Assembly (NCBI RefSeq): GCF_029227915.1 | Contig: NC_079888.1 | Span: 14,059,001 to 14,119,000, forward strand | Direction of reading: 5' to 3' | DNA length: 60,000 bases | From: Hydractinia symbiolongicarpus | Taxonomy: Eukaryota > Cnidaria > Hydrozoa > Anthoathecata > Hydractiniidae | Part shown: in pieces, positions 33,905-45,800 of the stretch | Position numbering within the stretch: position 1 is the first letter of the stretch | Layout of the letters: each line of letters opens with the position of its first letter | The notes under the pieces: model-generated | Seen by the model: only the letters and a program-made list of their open reading frames with translations | Database searches by the model: none | Told to the model about the DNA's origin: nothing | Position numbers and translations under genes: made by a program

Positions 33905-36240
33905 TGAATAATAATAATATTTTTTTTTTTGCCGTTGAAGAATTTACAGCTTCCCGTAAGAATAAAATACAAATCTTAAGCTATTATATCGCATAATCTA
34001 AAGATAGGATTGCATATGCTAAAAATATTAGCTAAAGAGGTAAAAAATGGCAGGAGCGAAAAGAAAGCTATAATAGCCTTATCACCAAGCCCCCAACCTA
34101 TATAAGAGGTTAGAATTGAAGATGGTGAGGAGTTGCGTTATATGTGTCGTACGTTGTAACTGTCGTGTGTTCTAAAATAAATACAGATTGTCAGTAGTCA
34201 ATAGTTTATGTTTTAGTTTATGTTTGAATTCGTTAAGTGATGTAATAGTTTTCATGTCGTTATCAAGAAATGTATTCCACAATTTAGGTCCTCTGCTAGT
34301 TATAGAGAACTTTGTGATTGTATAATTGATCCTAGGTTGACAAAAAAAATATCAAGGTGTTGATTATGTGACATAAAGGACTTGCAATTGAGTCAACACA
34401 AATTTTTAGGTACTTGGATGGAATCTGATCTGGACCTGTAGAACAGTCGTTGTTTCCTCGTAAGTTACGCGTCGGGAGCAAAAGGCATCATCTGTGTCTG
34501 GAAGATTCTGAATTCTTTCTTTCAGTAGTTGTTCTAGTTTTTAGAACTGAATTAAGGAGACGTTCGGCGGTCTTGTTAAAGTGTGTATTTAATTTTTGTG
34601 GAGCATCAATACGTTTTGGATTTGGATTTAGAAAACGGTGAATGGTGTACCAAACCTCTTTGGGATGTTTTGACGATAACGCAGTACGGTAGAAGTTTTT
34701 CTTTGCAGTTTTAATCAGTATTTTTACTTTTTTTCTGATTTTTCTTAGCTGCACAAGGTCGGAAGGATCTCTAATGCGTTGTGCAATCTTACGAAGACGA
34801 TCTTTTTCAGCTTTCTTTGCAGTAATTTCAGGGTCTTTCAACCATGGTGCTGGAGGACGAGTGGTCTTTTGTCTGACCAGTGGAGCGTGTTCGTTTAGAC
34901 AGGATAGAAACCGTTTGTTAAAAGTGTCGACTTGGTCTTCTGGATCATTGAAGGCGTATACAAAGTTGAACGGAAGATTAGAAACATCCTCAACGAATTG
35001 GTTGATGTCTATGTGTTTTTCTGCACGCATTTACTTGTAGTGTGGCTTAAATTTTGGTTTTGTGATGTTGCATATTATATAAGGAGCATCATGGTCACTA
35101 ATCTCGTCACATGGTAACACATCTTGTGTAAGTTCGTAATAATATGATCAATGACTCTGTTAATACGGGTTGGTTTTTCAACATGTTGTTTAAAACCCAG
35201 GCTATTGAGGATTTGTTGGTAATTTACGTATGCTTATTGTCTTTTTTGTTAAAGTCAATATTGAAAACTCCGGTGATGATAATCAGACCAGTCCTGGTAA
35301 TTGATACGAGCGATACAATAGATTCAAATTTCTGCAGCCAGTCGATCTTTTCGCCATTGATGGAACTCGGCTGATAGAAAGCAGCTAAAATGTAAGAAGT
35401 GTTTTTCCCTTTCATTTCAATCCAGAGATGTTCAATAGTTTCGTCTTTCTTCATGATGTCTTTACGTACCTTGTATTTGAACTGGTCACTGATGTATAAA
35501 CCGACACCACCACAACGCTTAACTGCTCTGTTATTGTATTCAAAGTTATACCCAGGTATGGTGACGTGTTTCAGCAAATGGGTGTTGTCTTTAGATGATA
35601 TCAAACTGATATGTATGAAGCATTGTCTCCGAAAGATGAGATGATTGATTGGGTGTTCAGGTGACAAATGGTAGTTCTGTGTCTGTTATTGTTCAACAAA
35701 GCTAAATGTTGATCGAACGGTGCTTCTTCAAGAATAACTGGATCAATGATATCGTTGTCTAATAGTCTGGTGTTATAGAAAGGTAACTGAGAACAGAGAC
35801 AACGGCAGCATGATCAATCAAAAGATTCTTGCGCATTGAGGTAATGGTTGTTTTTCTGCAAGCAGGACTGATGGACTGAGTCTTTGCACACTTTTACGAA
35901 TGTTCTTGGTACATAAGTGACAATTTTCCGGTCCTGGGTTCGTTTCAATATCTCCCGGAAGTATAAGAGTGAAGGTTGCTACGTGGTTTTTGTAAAGAGG
36001 AACCGGTGATGATCTACGAACCTTGTCGGAGCGTTGATGATTGTTAGGTTTCACACAATTCTCAGCATTTTGAGTTGATAACCCACCAATCTCTGTGAGA
36101 AAAAGTACCACCATATCCCGTTTCGGTTCTAGACAGTTCCGGGACTTTTTACCGGATTTGTTCTTTTTTTCCGTAATCTTTGTTGGTAACTGCGTCCGTA
36201 AGGTCCGAAAATTTCAATTTTGAAAAATCAAAATAAAGAT
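33905..36240 (-). pseudogene. LINE with 2A-like motif, RT domain deleted
   Basis: Read on the minus strand, an N-terminal frame (36114-35818) holds a 2A-like motif and a Cys fragment (CHLCTKNI). An APE-type endonuclease follows (35667-35224: CGGVGLYISD, IEHLWIEMKG, ILAAFYQPSS), with its GDFN motif changed to GVFN. Its end, EISDHDAPYI, is in another frame near 35090. A linker at 35030-34488 (KTTRPPAPWL, HPKEVWYTIHRFLNP) leads into the RT start (GPDQIPSKYLKICVDSI). At about 34340 the sequence jumps to the extreme C-terminus (RGPKLWNTFLDNDMKTIT, stop at 34172). Most of the RT is therefore missing between intact ends. The 3' end is near 33910, at an A-rich/TATTAT tail. Confidence 0.85.
35929..35955 (-). 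other. 2A-like ribosome-skipping motif GDIETNPGP
   Basis: The minus-strand frame reads FTLILPGDIETNPGP. It has the D-x-E-x-NPGP core and the hydrophobic upstream stretch of 2A peptides, which make ribosomes skip the Gly-Pro bond. Such motifs are known near the N-terminus of some non-LTR retrotransposon proteins, and that is the position here. It would separate a short leader from the endonuclease-RT protein. Confidence 0.85.
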
Positions 36241-36745
36241 GGCGGATGTAGTAGTGAGACAGCCGGCAAGCCACGTTTTACCACTGGTTTTGTTTTTATT
36301 ATATGGCAGGTGAAAAGGGGGTTTACCTATGCTTTTTTAATTGATTTACGTTCTTCTTAAGTTGATAGAACTGTTTTAAAAGTTTGAAGTTCAGAACGAA
36401 ACATTTGAGTACTGTATGAATTTTCAAAACTATTTTTTGCCCTATGGCAACTTTGCCAAAATCAAGTCATAATTTTTGATATTTTTGATCAAATGAATTG
36501 TACTTTTGTATCTTGAATACTTGTTTACTGTAGAAAATACATCATTTTGATACTTTTGGCTTTAAATATGACATATAATGACAACTTTGAATCTGCTTGC
36601 CTACCCCTACTTTGGGCAAAATCACAGTTTTTCGAAAACGTCAATGTGCTTTTTTTTTCGTGGCCTTGCCTATCCTTTCCTTTTCAGGTTAGACGTTGGT
36701 ATTTTATGTCAATTATACAATTCTTTTTTTTTAGCTAAATGAAAA

Positions 36746-38836
36746 ATGAGTAAAAAATTTGAGAAGCAAGCCGTCAAGAATATTCGTTACAATACAGAGG
36801 AAGCAGTACAATTTATTCTTGCTCCTGGCTCTGATTCTGAGCTTTCAGAGCTTGAGGATGAAGATTACACTGAGACTGATGAAAACCTAGTCCTAACACC
36901 TAGAGTTCATGAATCAACTGACCTATCTGAAGACGAAGCAGAGTATCAAAGTGACCAATCGAAAGATTCAGTAGCACCCCAGAATACTCAAGAATCATCT
37001 CAATCTACATCTAGAAGATAGAAGAAGAAATTAAATTCCAAAGTATCAAAAACAGTTGAAGATATTCTTAGTGATGAGGAAAATGTTGGTGATCCACATC
37101 AATTACGTCGCAGTAAGCGCCAAAAAACAAACGTACAACCAAACTATATTGACACAGCAAGTATTTCATTCGATTCCAAAACAGCAGAAAATGAACCAGG
37201 ATCAGTGTCATTACAAAGTGACTCGGATACTTCAGAATCAGAATTAAGCAATCCATCAACCAAAAAGACAAAATCAAATTCTAATAAAGAAAACCACACA
37301 TGGCGATGGAGAGCCGGTGCACCACCCGAAATTGATACTACTTTCAAAGGTGACGCTTTCAGCAGACCACTTGAAAACTTTGACGAAATGAATCCAATAG
37401 ACTTTTTCAGAATGTTTTGAACAGAAAACATAACAAATTTACTAGTAGAACAGACAAACCTCTACAGCGTGCAAAACCAAGGAAGTTCAATAAAAGCCAC
37501 CCAGGAGGAGATTGAACGATTCTTAGGGATCCATATTTTGATGGGGATTGTCAAGCTTCCAACCTATCAAATATATTGGAAGACGGAGACCAGATATGAG
37601 AAAGTAGCAGATGTAATGTCGGCAAAACGTTACATTGATCTTCGCAGGTATTTACATGTTGTCGACAACACAACAAAAGAACAACCTGAAAATAAAAACG
37701 ACAAACTTTTCAAAATCAGGCCAGTCCTTGAGGCCATTCAGGAAAATTGTTCCAAAATTGAACCAGAACCCGTGCAATCCATTGATGAGCAAATTATACC
37801 TGCTAAAACAAGACGAAGTGGGATACGGCAATATAATCTAAAAAACCCAAAAAAATGGGGTTTTAAAATGTTTGTTCGTGCAGGACAATCAGGGTTTATG
37901 TATAAATTCTTCCCTTATGCTGGAAAAAATGGAAAAGATGAAAATTCATCCTGTGAAAATGTTGTTCTGAGATTGATTGAAAATCTCCCACACCAGAAAG
38001 ATTTCAAAATTTGTTTTGACAACTGGTTTTCAACATTGTCCTTACTCCTACAGTTGAAAGAGTATGGGATTTTGACCTGCGCAACGATGAGAGCAAATCG
38101 TTTAGCAAACTGTCCTCTTTCCTCAGAAAAGGAATTGCAAAAATCGGGGAGAGGAAGCAAATCTCACAAGGTTGACAAAAATTCAGGCATTATGCTAATG
38201 CGCTGGTTCGACAATAAAAGTGTCCAACTGGCGTCAACCTACTGCTTCTTTAAACAGAGCGGCACTTTGAGAAGATGGGATGCTAAATCAAAAAGTCATA
38301 TCCAGGTCCCCTGTCCTGAAATTGTTAGGGAGTATAACTATGCAATGGGTGGGGTTGACTTGGCTGATATGTTGATTGCATTATATCGCTCTCCAATGAA
38401 AACAAAGAGATGGTACCTGAAAGTTATCATTCATGCTCTTGATATGTGCAAAGTCAATTCCTGGATTCTTTATCGCAGATATGCTGACCAACTTCGTATC
38501 CCAAAGAAAAATCAATACCCTCTTCTAGCTTTCTCGAGCAAAGTAGCTGCTGGCCTTACTGTTGCATCAAAACCTTTGGAGCGATCTGTTGGTCGACCCA
38601 GGAAGCATAAGTCTATAGAAGATGCTGTTGCAGGACCAGGACGACGTGTTTTGACACCAACACCAGTAAATTGTTTTAGAACTGATGCCACAGCGCACTG
38701 GCCATGTTATCGTGATACAAAGGGTCGATGTAGATTTTGCAAAAAGGGTATTATTTTAACTGCTTGCATGAAATGTGAAGTCCACCTTTGTTTCACATCC
38801 GAAAGAAATTGCTTCTATGACTTTTATCACCATTAG
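36746..38836 (+). pseudogene. piggyBac-type transposase with two in-frame stops
   Basis: One reading frame of 697 codons runs from the ATG at 36746 to the stop at 38836 without a shift, but has TAG at 37019 (codon 92) and TGA at 37418 (codon 225). The acidic N-terminus (SDSELSELEDEDYTETDE) is typical of piggyBac proteins. The DDE_Tnp_1_7 core keeps all three Asp motifs: SIDEQ (codon 347), FDNWFS (425) and MGGVDLAD (538). KNPKKWGFKMF follows the first. A C-terminal Cys-rich domain (CRFCKKGI, CMKCEVHLC) would bind DNA at the ends. The protein would cut and paste at TTAA. The frame is otherwise clean, so inactivation looks recent, or the stops mark unseen introns. Confidence 0.88.
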
Positions 38837-39481
38837 ACATATGATTGAACACTTGAAATATGGACATCTTTCTTTTTCGTTTTTCAAATTAAAGAGTAAA
38901 ATTTTGGTAATATATTTATCTTGTTTCACATAGCTATAGATATATTTTAGAGTTTTTGATTTCAACCAATGCCAACGAGAATTCTAAGTTAGGTATATAA
39001 ATTGAATCAGCTAATGCAAAAATCCGTTTGTGATTGTTGTGTTTTGTTCTTTTTTTATTAGTTCAAAAAAACTAATATCTCATATATAACCTTTTCTAGT
39101 ATTTTTGCCTTCTATATTATTTGTTCACTAGTATATGTACGTTACTTTTGTTCCATGTCTTTTCAATATTCACTATTTCATCTCAAAAATTGCTTGTTTA
39201 ACTTTTTGTTACATGCCCTTATTTTCAAAAACAGGCTCACCATAATTTTCGTATGGAGAAAATGTTTCGAACATGTAACAAAAAGTTTTTTTTCTGCACA
39301 ACTAAATTAACAAATTGGGGCAATGTTACCATCTGGCAACAAATAGTTCATTAAATTCCTATCGAAATCATTAGAATCACATCACACAAGGTCTAGTTTG
39401 TAAATTACACTTATTTCCAACATTTTTTCGAAATTTTTCCAATTTTTTTAATCAACAAAATTTCAACCCATTTTCGACAAA

Positions 39482-39497
39482 GTTGCCATATGGCAAC
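39482..39497. repeat. Palindrome GTTGCCATATGGCAAC
   Basis: A 16-bp perfect palindrome. Variants are GTTACCATCTGGCAAC near 39326 and CCCTATGGCAACTTTGCC near 36440, on the other side of the transposase. They may be subterminal binding sites of the piggyBac element. Confidence 0.7.
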
Positions 39498-39615
39498 AAT
39501 TCATATCTCAAGTTGCTGGTCATTTTTCCGAAATTTTTTTTGCCAAAATCTTTATTTGGGGTCCTGGGATGAAAATATTAAAAAATAGGGATTTTTTGAA
39601 ATCTAGAATCAAAAG

Positions 39616-39633
39616 GTCGATGTAAAGGGTTAA
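39616..39633. mobile_element. Probable right terminus of the piggyBac element
   Basis: The sequence TCGATGTAAAGGG-TTAA, read inward as CCCTTTACATCGA after TTAA, has the CCC start and TTAA site expected of a piggyBac end, about 800 bases after the transposase stop. I found no matching left end between 36.1 and 36.7 kb, so the 5' terminus seems lost. Its sequence differs from the CCCTATTCGG MITE ends. Confidence 0.55.
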
Positions 39634-40458
39634 CTTACATGCAGCTGTGGTTGTAAACCTAATAAACGAAAGGTTGTGGTGTTCTTCGCTGCAAAATTGC
39701 CATACCCTTCCGTTTTTTATTTCTGGCTTATGTTACTTAAAACTTTTAGTAGCTGATTTTCTATCTATAAGAAGTTGATTTAGCAAGAAAAAAAATTGAA
39801 ATTCCGCCCTAAACAGGTGGCCATATTTCTAAAGTACCTTATGCAAAAATTAAACATAAAATATTTTTTGGAATATTAAGCGCATTTCACGATAACTGAT
39901 GGATATATTATTTTCCGCCATGTGGGCGTAATTTACGCCCATATGTTGCTCTAAACCACTTTTTAACAGTTTAAGTATAAGAAAAGGCACCTTATTAAGA
40001 AGTGTTAGCCTAAAAAACACTGAAACACAAATGTGTTTGGTATTATATAGTAACAGAAATTTCCATAGTCATCATAAGATAATAAGAAAATATTAAATGT
40101 AGTCATTTTCGCGACTTAATAAAATAATAGGTGGACCTAATAAAAACGGAGTACTAACAACCAAATATTCTAGACTGAGTGGAAAAAAATGCAATTTGAT
40201 CTTTTAGAGCATATTTGCATTTTTTATGTTCTAAAAATTAAAAACCAAGAATTCTTTTAAAATTTTGCTGACGTCAGCAATTTACCACGAAATGGAATGG
40301 AAGAAATGGAACTTGAGTACACAACCTCGTTACTATCTCGCTTTCGAGGATTGTATTGCTTTTCAACTCCTAACTATTTAACTATCTGACTAACTAACTA
40401 CGTCCGAAATGGGTGATTTCTACGTCATCAACTAGATTTTTTACGCATTTTTTATTTT

Positions 40459-41211
40459 TTAACCCTATTCGGTCCGGGGGGGGGGCGGATTCCGCCCCCC
40501 CCTGACGGTTTTTTTTTAATAACTCCTGATTGCTTTGTTATATGGCTATGATACTTACTGAGTTTCAACATTTATCTATTAGACACCTGCATGCAAATTT
40601 TTTAGGTCCCATACCTTTCAGAGGCTTTGATATTGGCCATTACTCGAAACTACCCCTAAAAATCTCTATGAAATCCTTATAATGGAGAAAATATAATAAC
40701 TCCTGTTAGGATTATCCTTAGAACTTGAAACTTGCAACACAACTTTGTTTCATTAAGAAGAATCATTTTGAATAATTTGAACACGTGACTAATCCGATTT
40801 CCCGATTTTGTCGGATTTTACCCGAAAATCGGAAAAAAAACGGATTTTCGGGCAATTTTTGGCAATTTTTAATCCGATCCATGTAAAAACCGGAAGATAT
40901 GTTAAATAACTTTTATTTAGCTTTCAGAAACTTCAAACAGAATGTAAAAATTCGCTCTAGAACAAAAGTAATTATATTTTAAGCAGATAGTGGCATTTTT
41001 AACAATTTTTAAGCTTTTGATGACGTCACAGAAAATGTGCTGACGCAAGCAAATTTCTTTTGGTGCCATTTTGTTCCTTTTATGACGTACTATATGTGTG
41101 CCAAGTTTGATTCAATTTGAACAACCCTATGAAAAGTTATTGAGGGGGGGCGGAATCCCCCCCCCCCCCGGTCATAGTATGTTCGAAAAACCCCGGACCG
41201 AATAGGGTTAA
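40459..41211. mobile_element. TTAA-flanked piggyBac-type MITE, copy 3
   Basis: Terminal sequences are the same as in copies 1 and 2 (TTAA-CCCTATTCGGTCC and GGACCGAATAGGG-TTAA); it is 753 bp and very close to copy 2 throughout. GC palindromes next to the ends include GGGGCGGATTCCGCCCC. The minus-strand frame at 41090-41281 is a product of the repeat. Confidence 0.9.
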
Positions 41212-41705
41212 GAAAAACTGTCTTTAGGCCGTGGGCCAAGAGACATAAACGTTTAGGTTCACACCCCAAATCTCGGGACAAAGGTATCTTGGTTGATTTT
41301 AATACTTTAAAGGATGCTGATCACGATTTTAAATGTTACAAAGGCCCAAAACCCGCAGTTTTCTTTAATTTTTACAATACGTGTTACTTTTTTACTGTTT
41401 TATCGTGCACTTCAAATGCCGTCCTTTTTAAAAATAACAAGAAGCCATGGGGGCTCTAAGAATTTCCGCTCGTTACCAAAATATTTGATGACGACCTGCT
41501 AATTTGTTGTGTTATCATGCCAAACATTCGAAGAGGTTTGGTGCATGAAGCTCTGAAGATAAAGCACACAAGTGACATTATAACTAACAAAAAACTCAAA
41601 CAAAACGTGTCATAATAAACTTTAAAAGAAATTGTTAACAAAAAATGCAGCCTATCATTTATGGTTGAAAGTCTTACGATTGAAACGTTTATGGTCTTAA
41701 ACGGC

Positions 41706-42056
41706 ATTTAGTTGACAAAAAATCAAAATTTTGATGTGACCATCATTTTCAGCATACTTTTTTTATTATTAACTATGCGAATTTTTGTCGAAAATGAAGT
41801 GGTTTTAATTTTTGACCAATTTTGGCCTAAAATGACATTTAAGGTGGCAAAAAATCAAATTTTGATCTCACCACCATAATCAGCATACTTTTTTTGTTAA
41901 CTGTGCCATATTTTGTCAAAAATAAAGTAGTTTTAATTTTTGGACCAATTTTGGCCTAAAATGATATTTAGGTGACAAAAATCAAAATCATGATGTCACC
42001 ATTATGTTCAGCATACTTTTTTTGTTAACTGTGACAAATTTTGTCAAAGACAAATA
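41706..42056. repeat. Tandem repeat, three units of about 127-132 bp
   Basis: Units begin near 41711, 41843 and 41971 with GGTGACAAAAAATCAAA-type sequence. They share CAGCATACTTTTTT, GTTAACTGTG and CCAATTTTGGCCTAAAATGA. The third is incomplete. Confidence 0.85.
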
Positions 42057-42839
42057 CCAACTTTGGACTGAAATGAGCTTGGGTACGAAGCTTAAATCTG
42101 TGACGTTGCAATTGACCATATGGGACAGGGTTAGTTAGTTAGTCAGTTATACCAATACTATCCTCATCTCAGAGGAAGTTAAAATCCCAGGGTCGATTTT
42201 TCTCAAAAAATGCTCCGAAAGAAAAAAAAACGACGGTTGTAAAGAATTTCCTACGTCTTCGAGCGCGGAAATTCAAAAATCATGCTACACCACTACAATA
42301 ACTTTGCGGAACGTTGTCCTGGTACAAAAACGTGCTTGCAATAACATTCTGCGGAATACTGTGGCTTGTTCGGGAAATGCAAAATGGCGAAGATAGGGGA
42401 TGACATTATGTAGCTAATTTGCTACTTATGGCCTGTAACACTAACTTTCATTGCTGTTTGGTTCATTTTGATAGTGTTCAATCATCTAACTTGATTAGAT
42501 TTACAACAAAATCCCTAAAACGAGTTACTGAGTGCCGCAAAGAGTATCCACTCAGACTCAGAGCCTCTAAAAACATATGTATGAAGTCATAGAAGTAGGA
42601 TCTGATCAGGTAAATACCTGCTTTAGAGGTCTAGATGGTTATACAATTTTTTTATAAGCCAGCCATGAAAGACTAAATATTTTTAAATTCTTTGATTTTC
42701 TGTGTGAATAATAAGTTAATGTTTGATGTTGAATTTGTTAAAATAAGCCTTAATGGCTTAGGTTTATACATTTTTATTTGACAAAAGTAGTTCCTTAAGT
42801 GTTTTACCTGCTGACCTAGAATAATGTTGTGTAAGTCAA
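42057..42839. other. No gene recognised
   Basis: AT-rich flank between the tandem repeat and the first exon I can place of the CXC pseudogene. The true first exon of that gene may lie here. Confidence 0.4.
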
Positions 42840-45800
42840 ACATCTACATTCATCAGTAAAGAAGCCTTCAACATGTAGTGTTGGTGCAATATATGGTCAT
42901 GTTTTACCAGCAGTATGTATTATATGCAACAAGGAAACTATGTATAAAACTGTAAGTGCTTATATTGATTATTTTGTATATTAATTTTTATAATGATGGG
43001 AAAAAATTTTTAATAGCTCCATTTTGCATGAGGGTGCGGACTTGCCGAAAACTTTGCATGTATGAGGGCGAACTTGGGGGATTTTTCGGTTTTTTTTAAA
43101 CAAAGTTTATCTATATTATATTTATGCATATGTTATTTTAGCAAAATAGCAAGAGAGTTAAAATTGGCTTGTCAAATGTAGAAACTCTAAATCAACAGAC
43201 ATTAAAAGATGCAGCAGAAAAACGTGGAGATAGGTATTTATTTTATATATATGTTGTAATTAAGTCATTTTACATATATGAATGTGATGTTTTGAATGAC
43301 AAAAGTGGAATTGTTTTATGTGTATCAAAATAAAACCTGATATTATAATTCAATGCAACAATTTATTATAGTGGTATACTGTGAAAGCTGGGGAGTGGAC
43401 ATTGGAAGTAAGATATCATAGGCCATGTTACAACAGCTACACCAAAATGCTTTGGGCTGAAAAAAAGAGAAAACATTGATGTATGAAAAATCATTCATGA
43501 AGTTTTATGACAAGTATATCAACGAAAAGTTAGTTAATTAAGGAAAAGTATATTTTTTAAAACATATGCACAATAGATTTGTGAAAATTGTTCAGGCTGT
43601 GGAGCAATTAGATGCTTCCAACTACAAATAAGAGAGATTAAAGGCCCGTATACAACAGAGTTTTCCACATATTGTTTTTCATCGACCACGTGTAAGAAAT
43701 AGTAGTGAGCTAGTATTTCATGAAGTTATAGTTGCTGGAGATTTGCTGCATAAACAAGAACTTATGGAAACAGATACTCAATCATCTAGTCAAGTTGAAG
43801 AAAGATGTAGTCAGTTAGAAGTAAATGAAAGTTTTGAAGGTAAGTTCTGCATGGTTTTAAGGTTTAATTCCTTCGCTCGGCTTCACGTAATATCTGGTAA
43901 CAGTAATATGGGCATAATGCTGGGTGGCCCATTCCATGCAGAACAGCGCATATATATATGTAAATAGATGTAATATATACTTTGTTAAAGAAAGCAGTTT
44001 TTAAAAAATCCAGTAGAATTTAGTAACTTAGAATCTAAAAGAAATAGGTAATATTGTTTAGGGTTGCTTAAATGTGCCAAAAATGTGTGGAATTAGAATG
44101 AAGTCTTAAACAGTCTGTTATTAGAAAAGACATGTTCTATACATAAAATTAAGCTATGGTCAAAGAAAGAAAAAGAATATATGTTCATAATTAGAAACTG
44201 CTAATTTTTACCAGTATATTTGAGAATACAGTCGAAGTAGTTGTAGTATATAATCATATATACTTCTAAGAAGAACTCCTCAGGCTTGTTATGAAGAGTG
44301 TATAGTTGTTCTTTGGTATAAAAATACTGTCTTATTTTTTAACAGAGATCATCAATGATCAACGGTGTCAACCTAATATTAAACGAGAGTTGTACTTGGC
44401 TGCTCTTAATTTGCGTGAGTGATTGAGAAATGCTCCAAAATTCACTAAAGCATGGCCACCTACATCAGAAGAATTCAATATAAATGCTGTAAAAGATTCA
44501 ATACAACCGTTGGTGTATAACTTTGTTGCATGGGCAACTGGTAAAAGTGACTCACCAGATGATGATTACACAATTTTAAAACTGACCAAACATGAGAATG
44601 TTGTAATGGCTATTGCACAGGATTTGATATATCACGAATGTAATGGACAGAATCCAACCCCAAAATCAATGGCACTTGCCATGGCTGTTCGACAGATTAC
44701 TGGTAGTGAGCGTCTTATCAGGATTTTAAATGGATTTGGACATTGTGTCTCACACTCTTCTGTTCTGAGACATGACACTGCAATAGCTGAACAGTCAATA
44801 AACTCATCAAGAGAATTACCTAATACTGTACTGCCGGGAAATTTTGCAACAGTGGTTGTTGATAATGCAGACTTTAGAGAAGAAGCAAAATATCAAACGC
44901 ATATTACAAACATGATAATCATACAGAATTCTTCAGAATACCCTGTCATTGAAAAAACATTTACAAAGAAGTCACGACGAAAAGCTTTAAATGCACCAAA
45001 TAAAATTATTGATGAATATGCTGTCATGAAGAAAAAGTCACCTTCCTTCCATCAATACCAACTTGACATTAGTAATAGTAAAACTTATGAAATCAATCAA
45101 GCTAAACTTAAAGGCCTTCTGTACATTCTTCTCAAAGGATTTGCTGAAGGTGACTTGTTACTAGATTGGACTGGATAAAACACACTAATTTATTCAGCAA
45201 GAGAACCGTCACAAATCATTAATGGGATAGTAAGTGGGAAGCATTACAATCGTTGTATGACAGTTCACAAAGTGCTGTATGAAGCATTGGAACGTATGAG
45301 ATTCTCTGCATTTCTTAGCTCGTTGGACGATATAGAATAAGAACATATTCGTTCCTTCATTGAAAGATTTCGCGGAAACGTTTTAAGTTCTGAACAAGTT
45401 TGTCAGTCACCTGTCATGGAGTTAATTTCCGAAAGAGACGCAAGTTTCGTGTTCCAGTGCCGTGAAATTAATCCAACTTTTGATTTTTGGAGCTCTTACA
45501 TTGACATGGTTGGTAAGTAAGTTAAGACGCCTTGGCCCATTTAATATAAGTGAAAATATGCAGGGAATTATAATAGTATGTGGATTAGTTTGTATCATGT
45601 TCTTTTAAGTACCAATAACTCAAAAAACGGTTGCAATTGTTTAGGGTGTCTTTTGCTGTTTGTAAGGGCCACAAAAACAAGCAACTGGGATCTTCATATA
45701 GCCACGATAAGAGACATGCTGCCATGGTACTTTGCCTACGATAGACCCAATTTCACAACCCATTGGCTTGAAATGAAATCATTGGAAGAAGCACATCCAG

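Larger units (their letters stand above)
38837..40458. other. 3' part of the piggyBac element and flank
   Basis: AT-rich, non-coding. It contains related GTTGCC-TATGGCAAC words, including a perfect palindrome at 39482-39497, a probable right terminus at 39619-39633, and beyond it the TGACGTCA palindrome at 40265-40280. No gene is seen. Confidence 0.5.

Noticed and set aside
36120-36746. Left TIR of the piggyBac element
   Set aside because: I found no TTAA followed by CCC and no match to the right terminus in this stretch.
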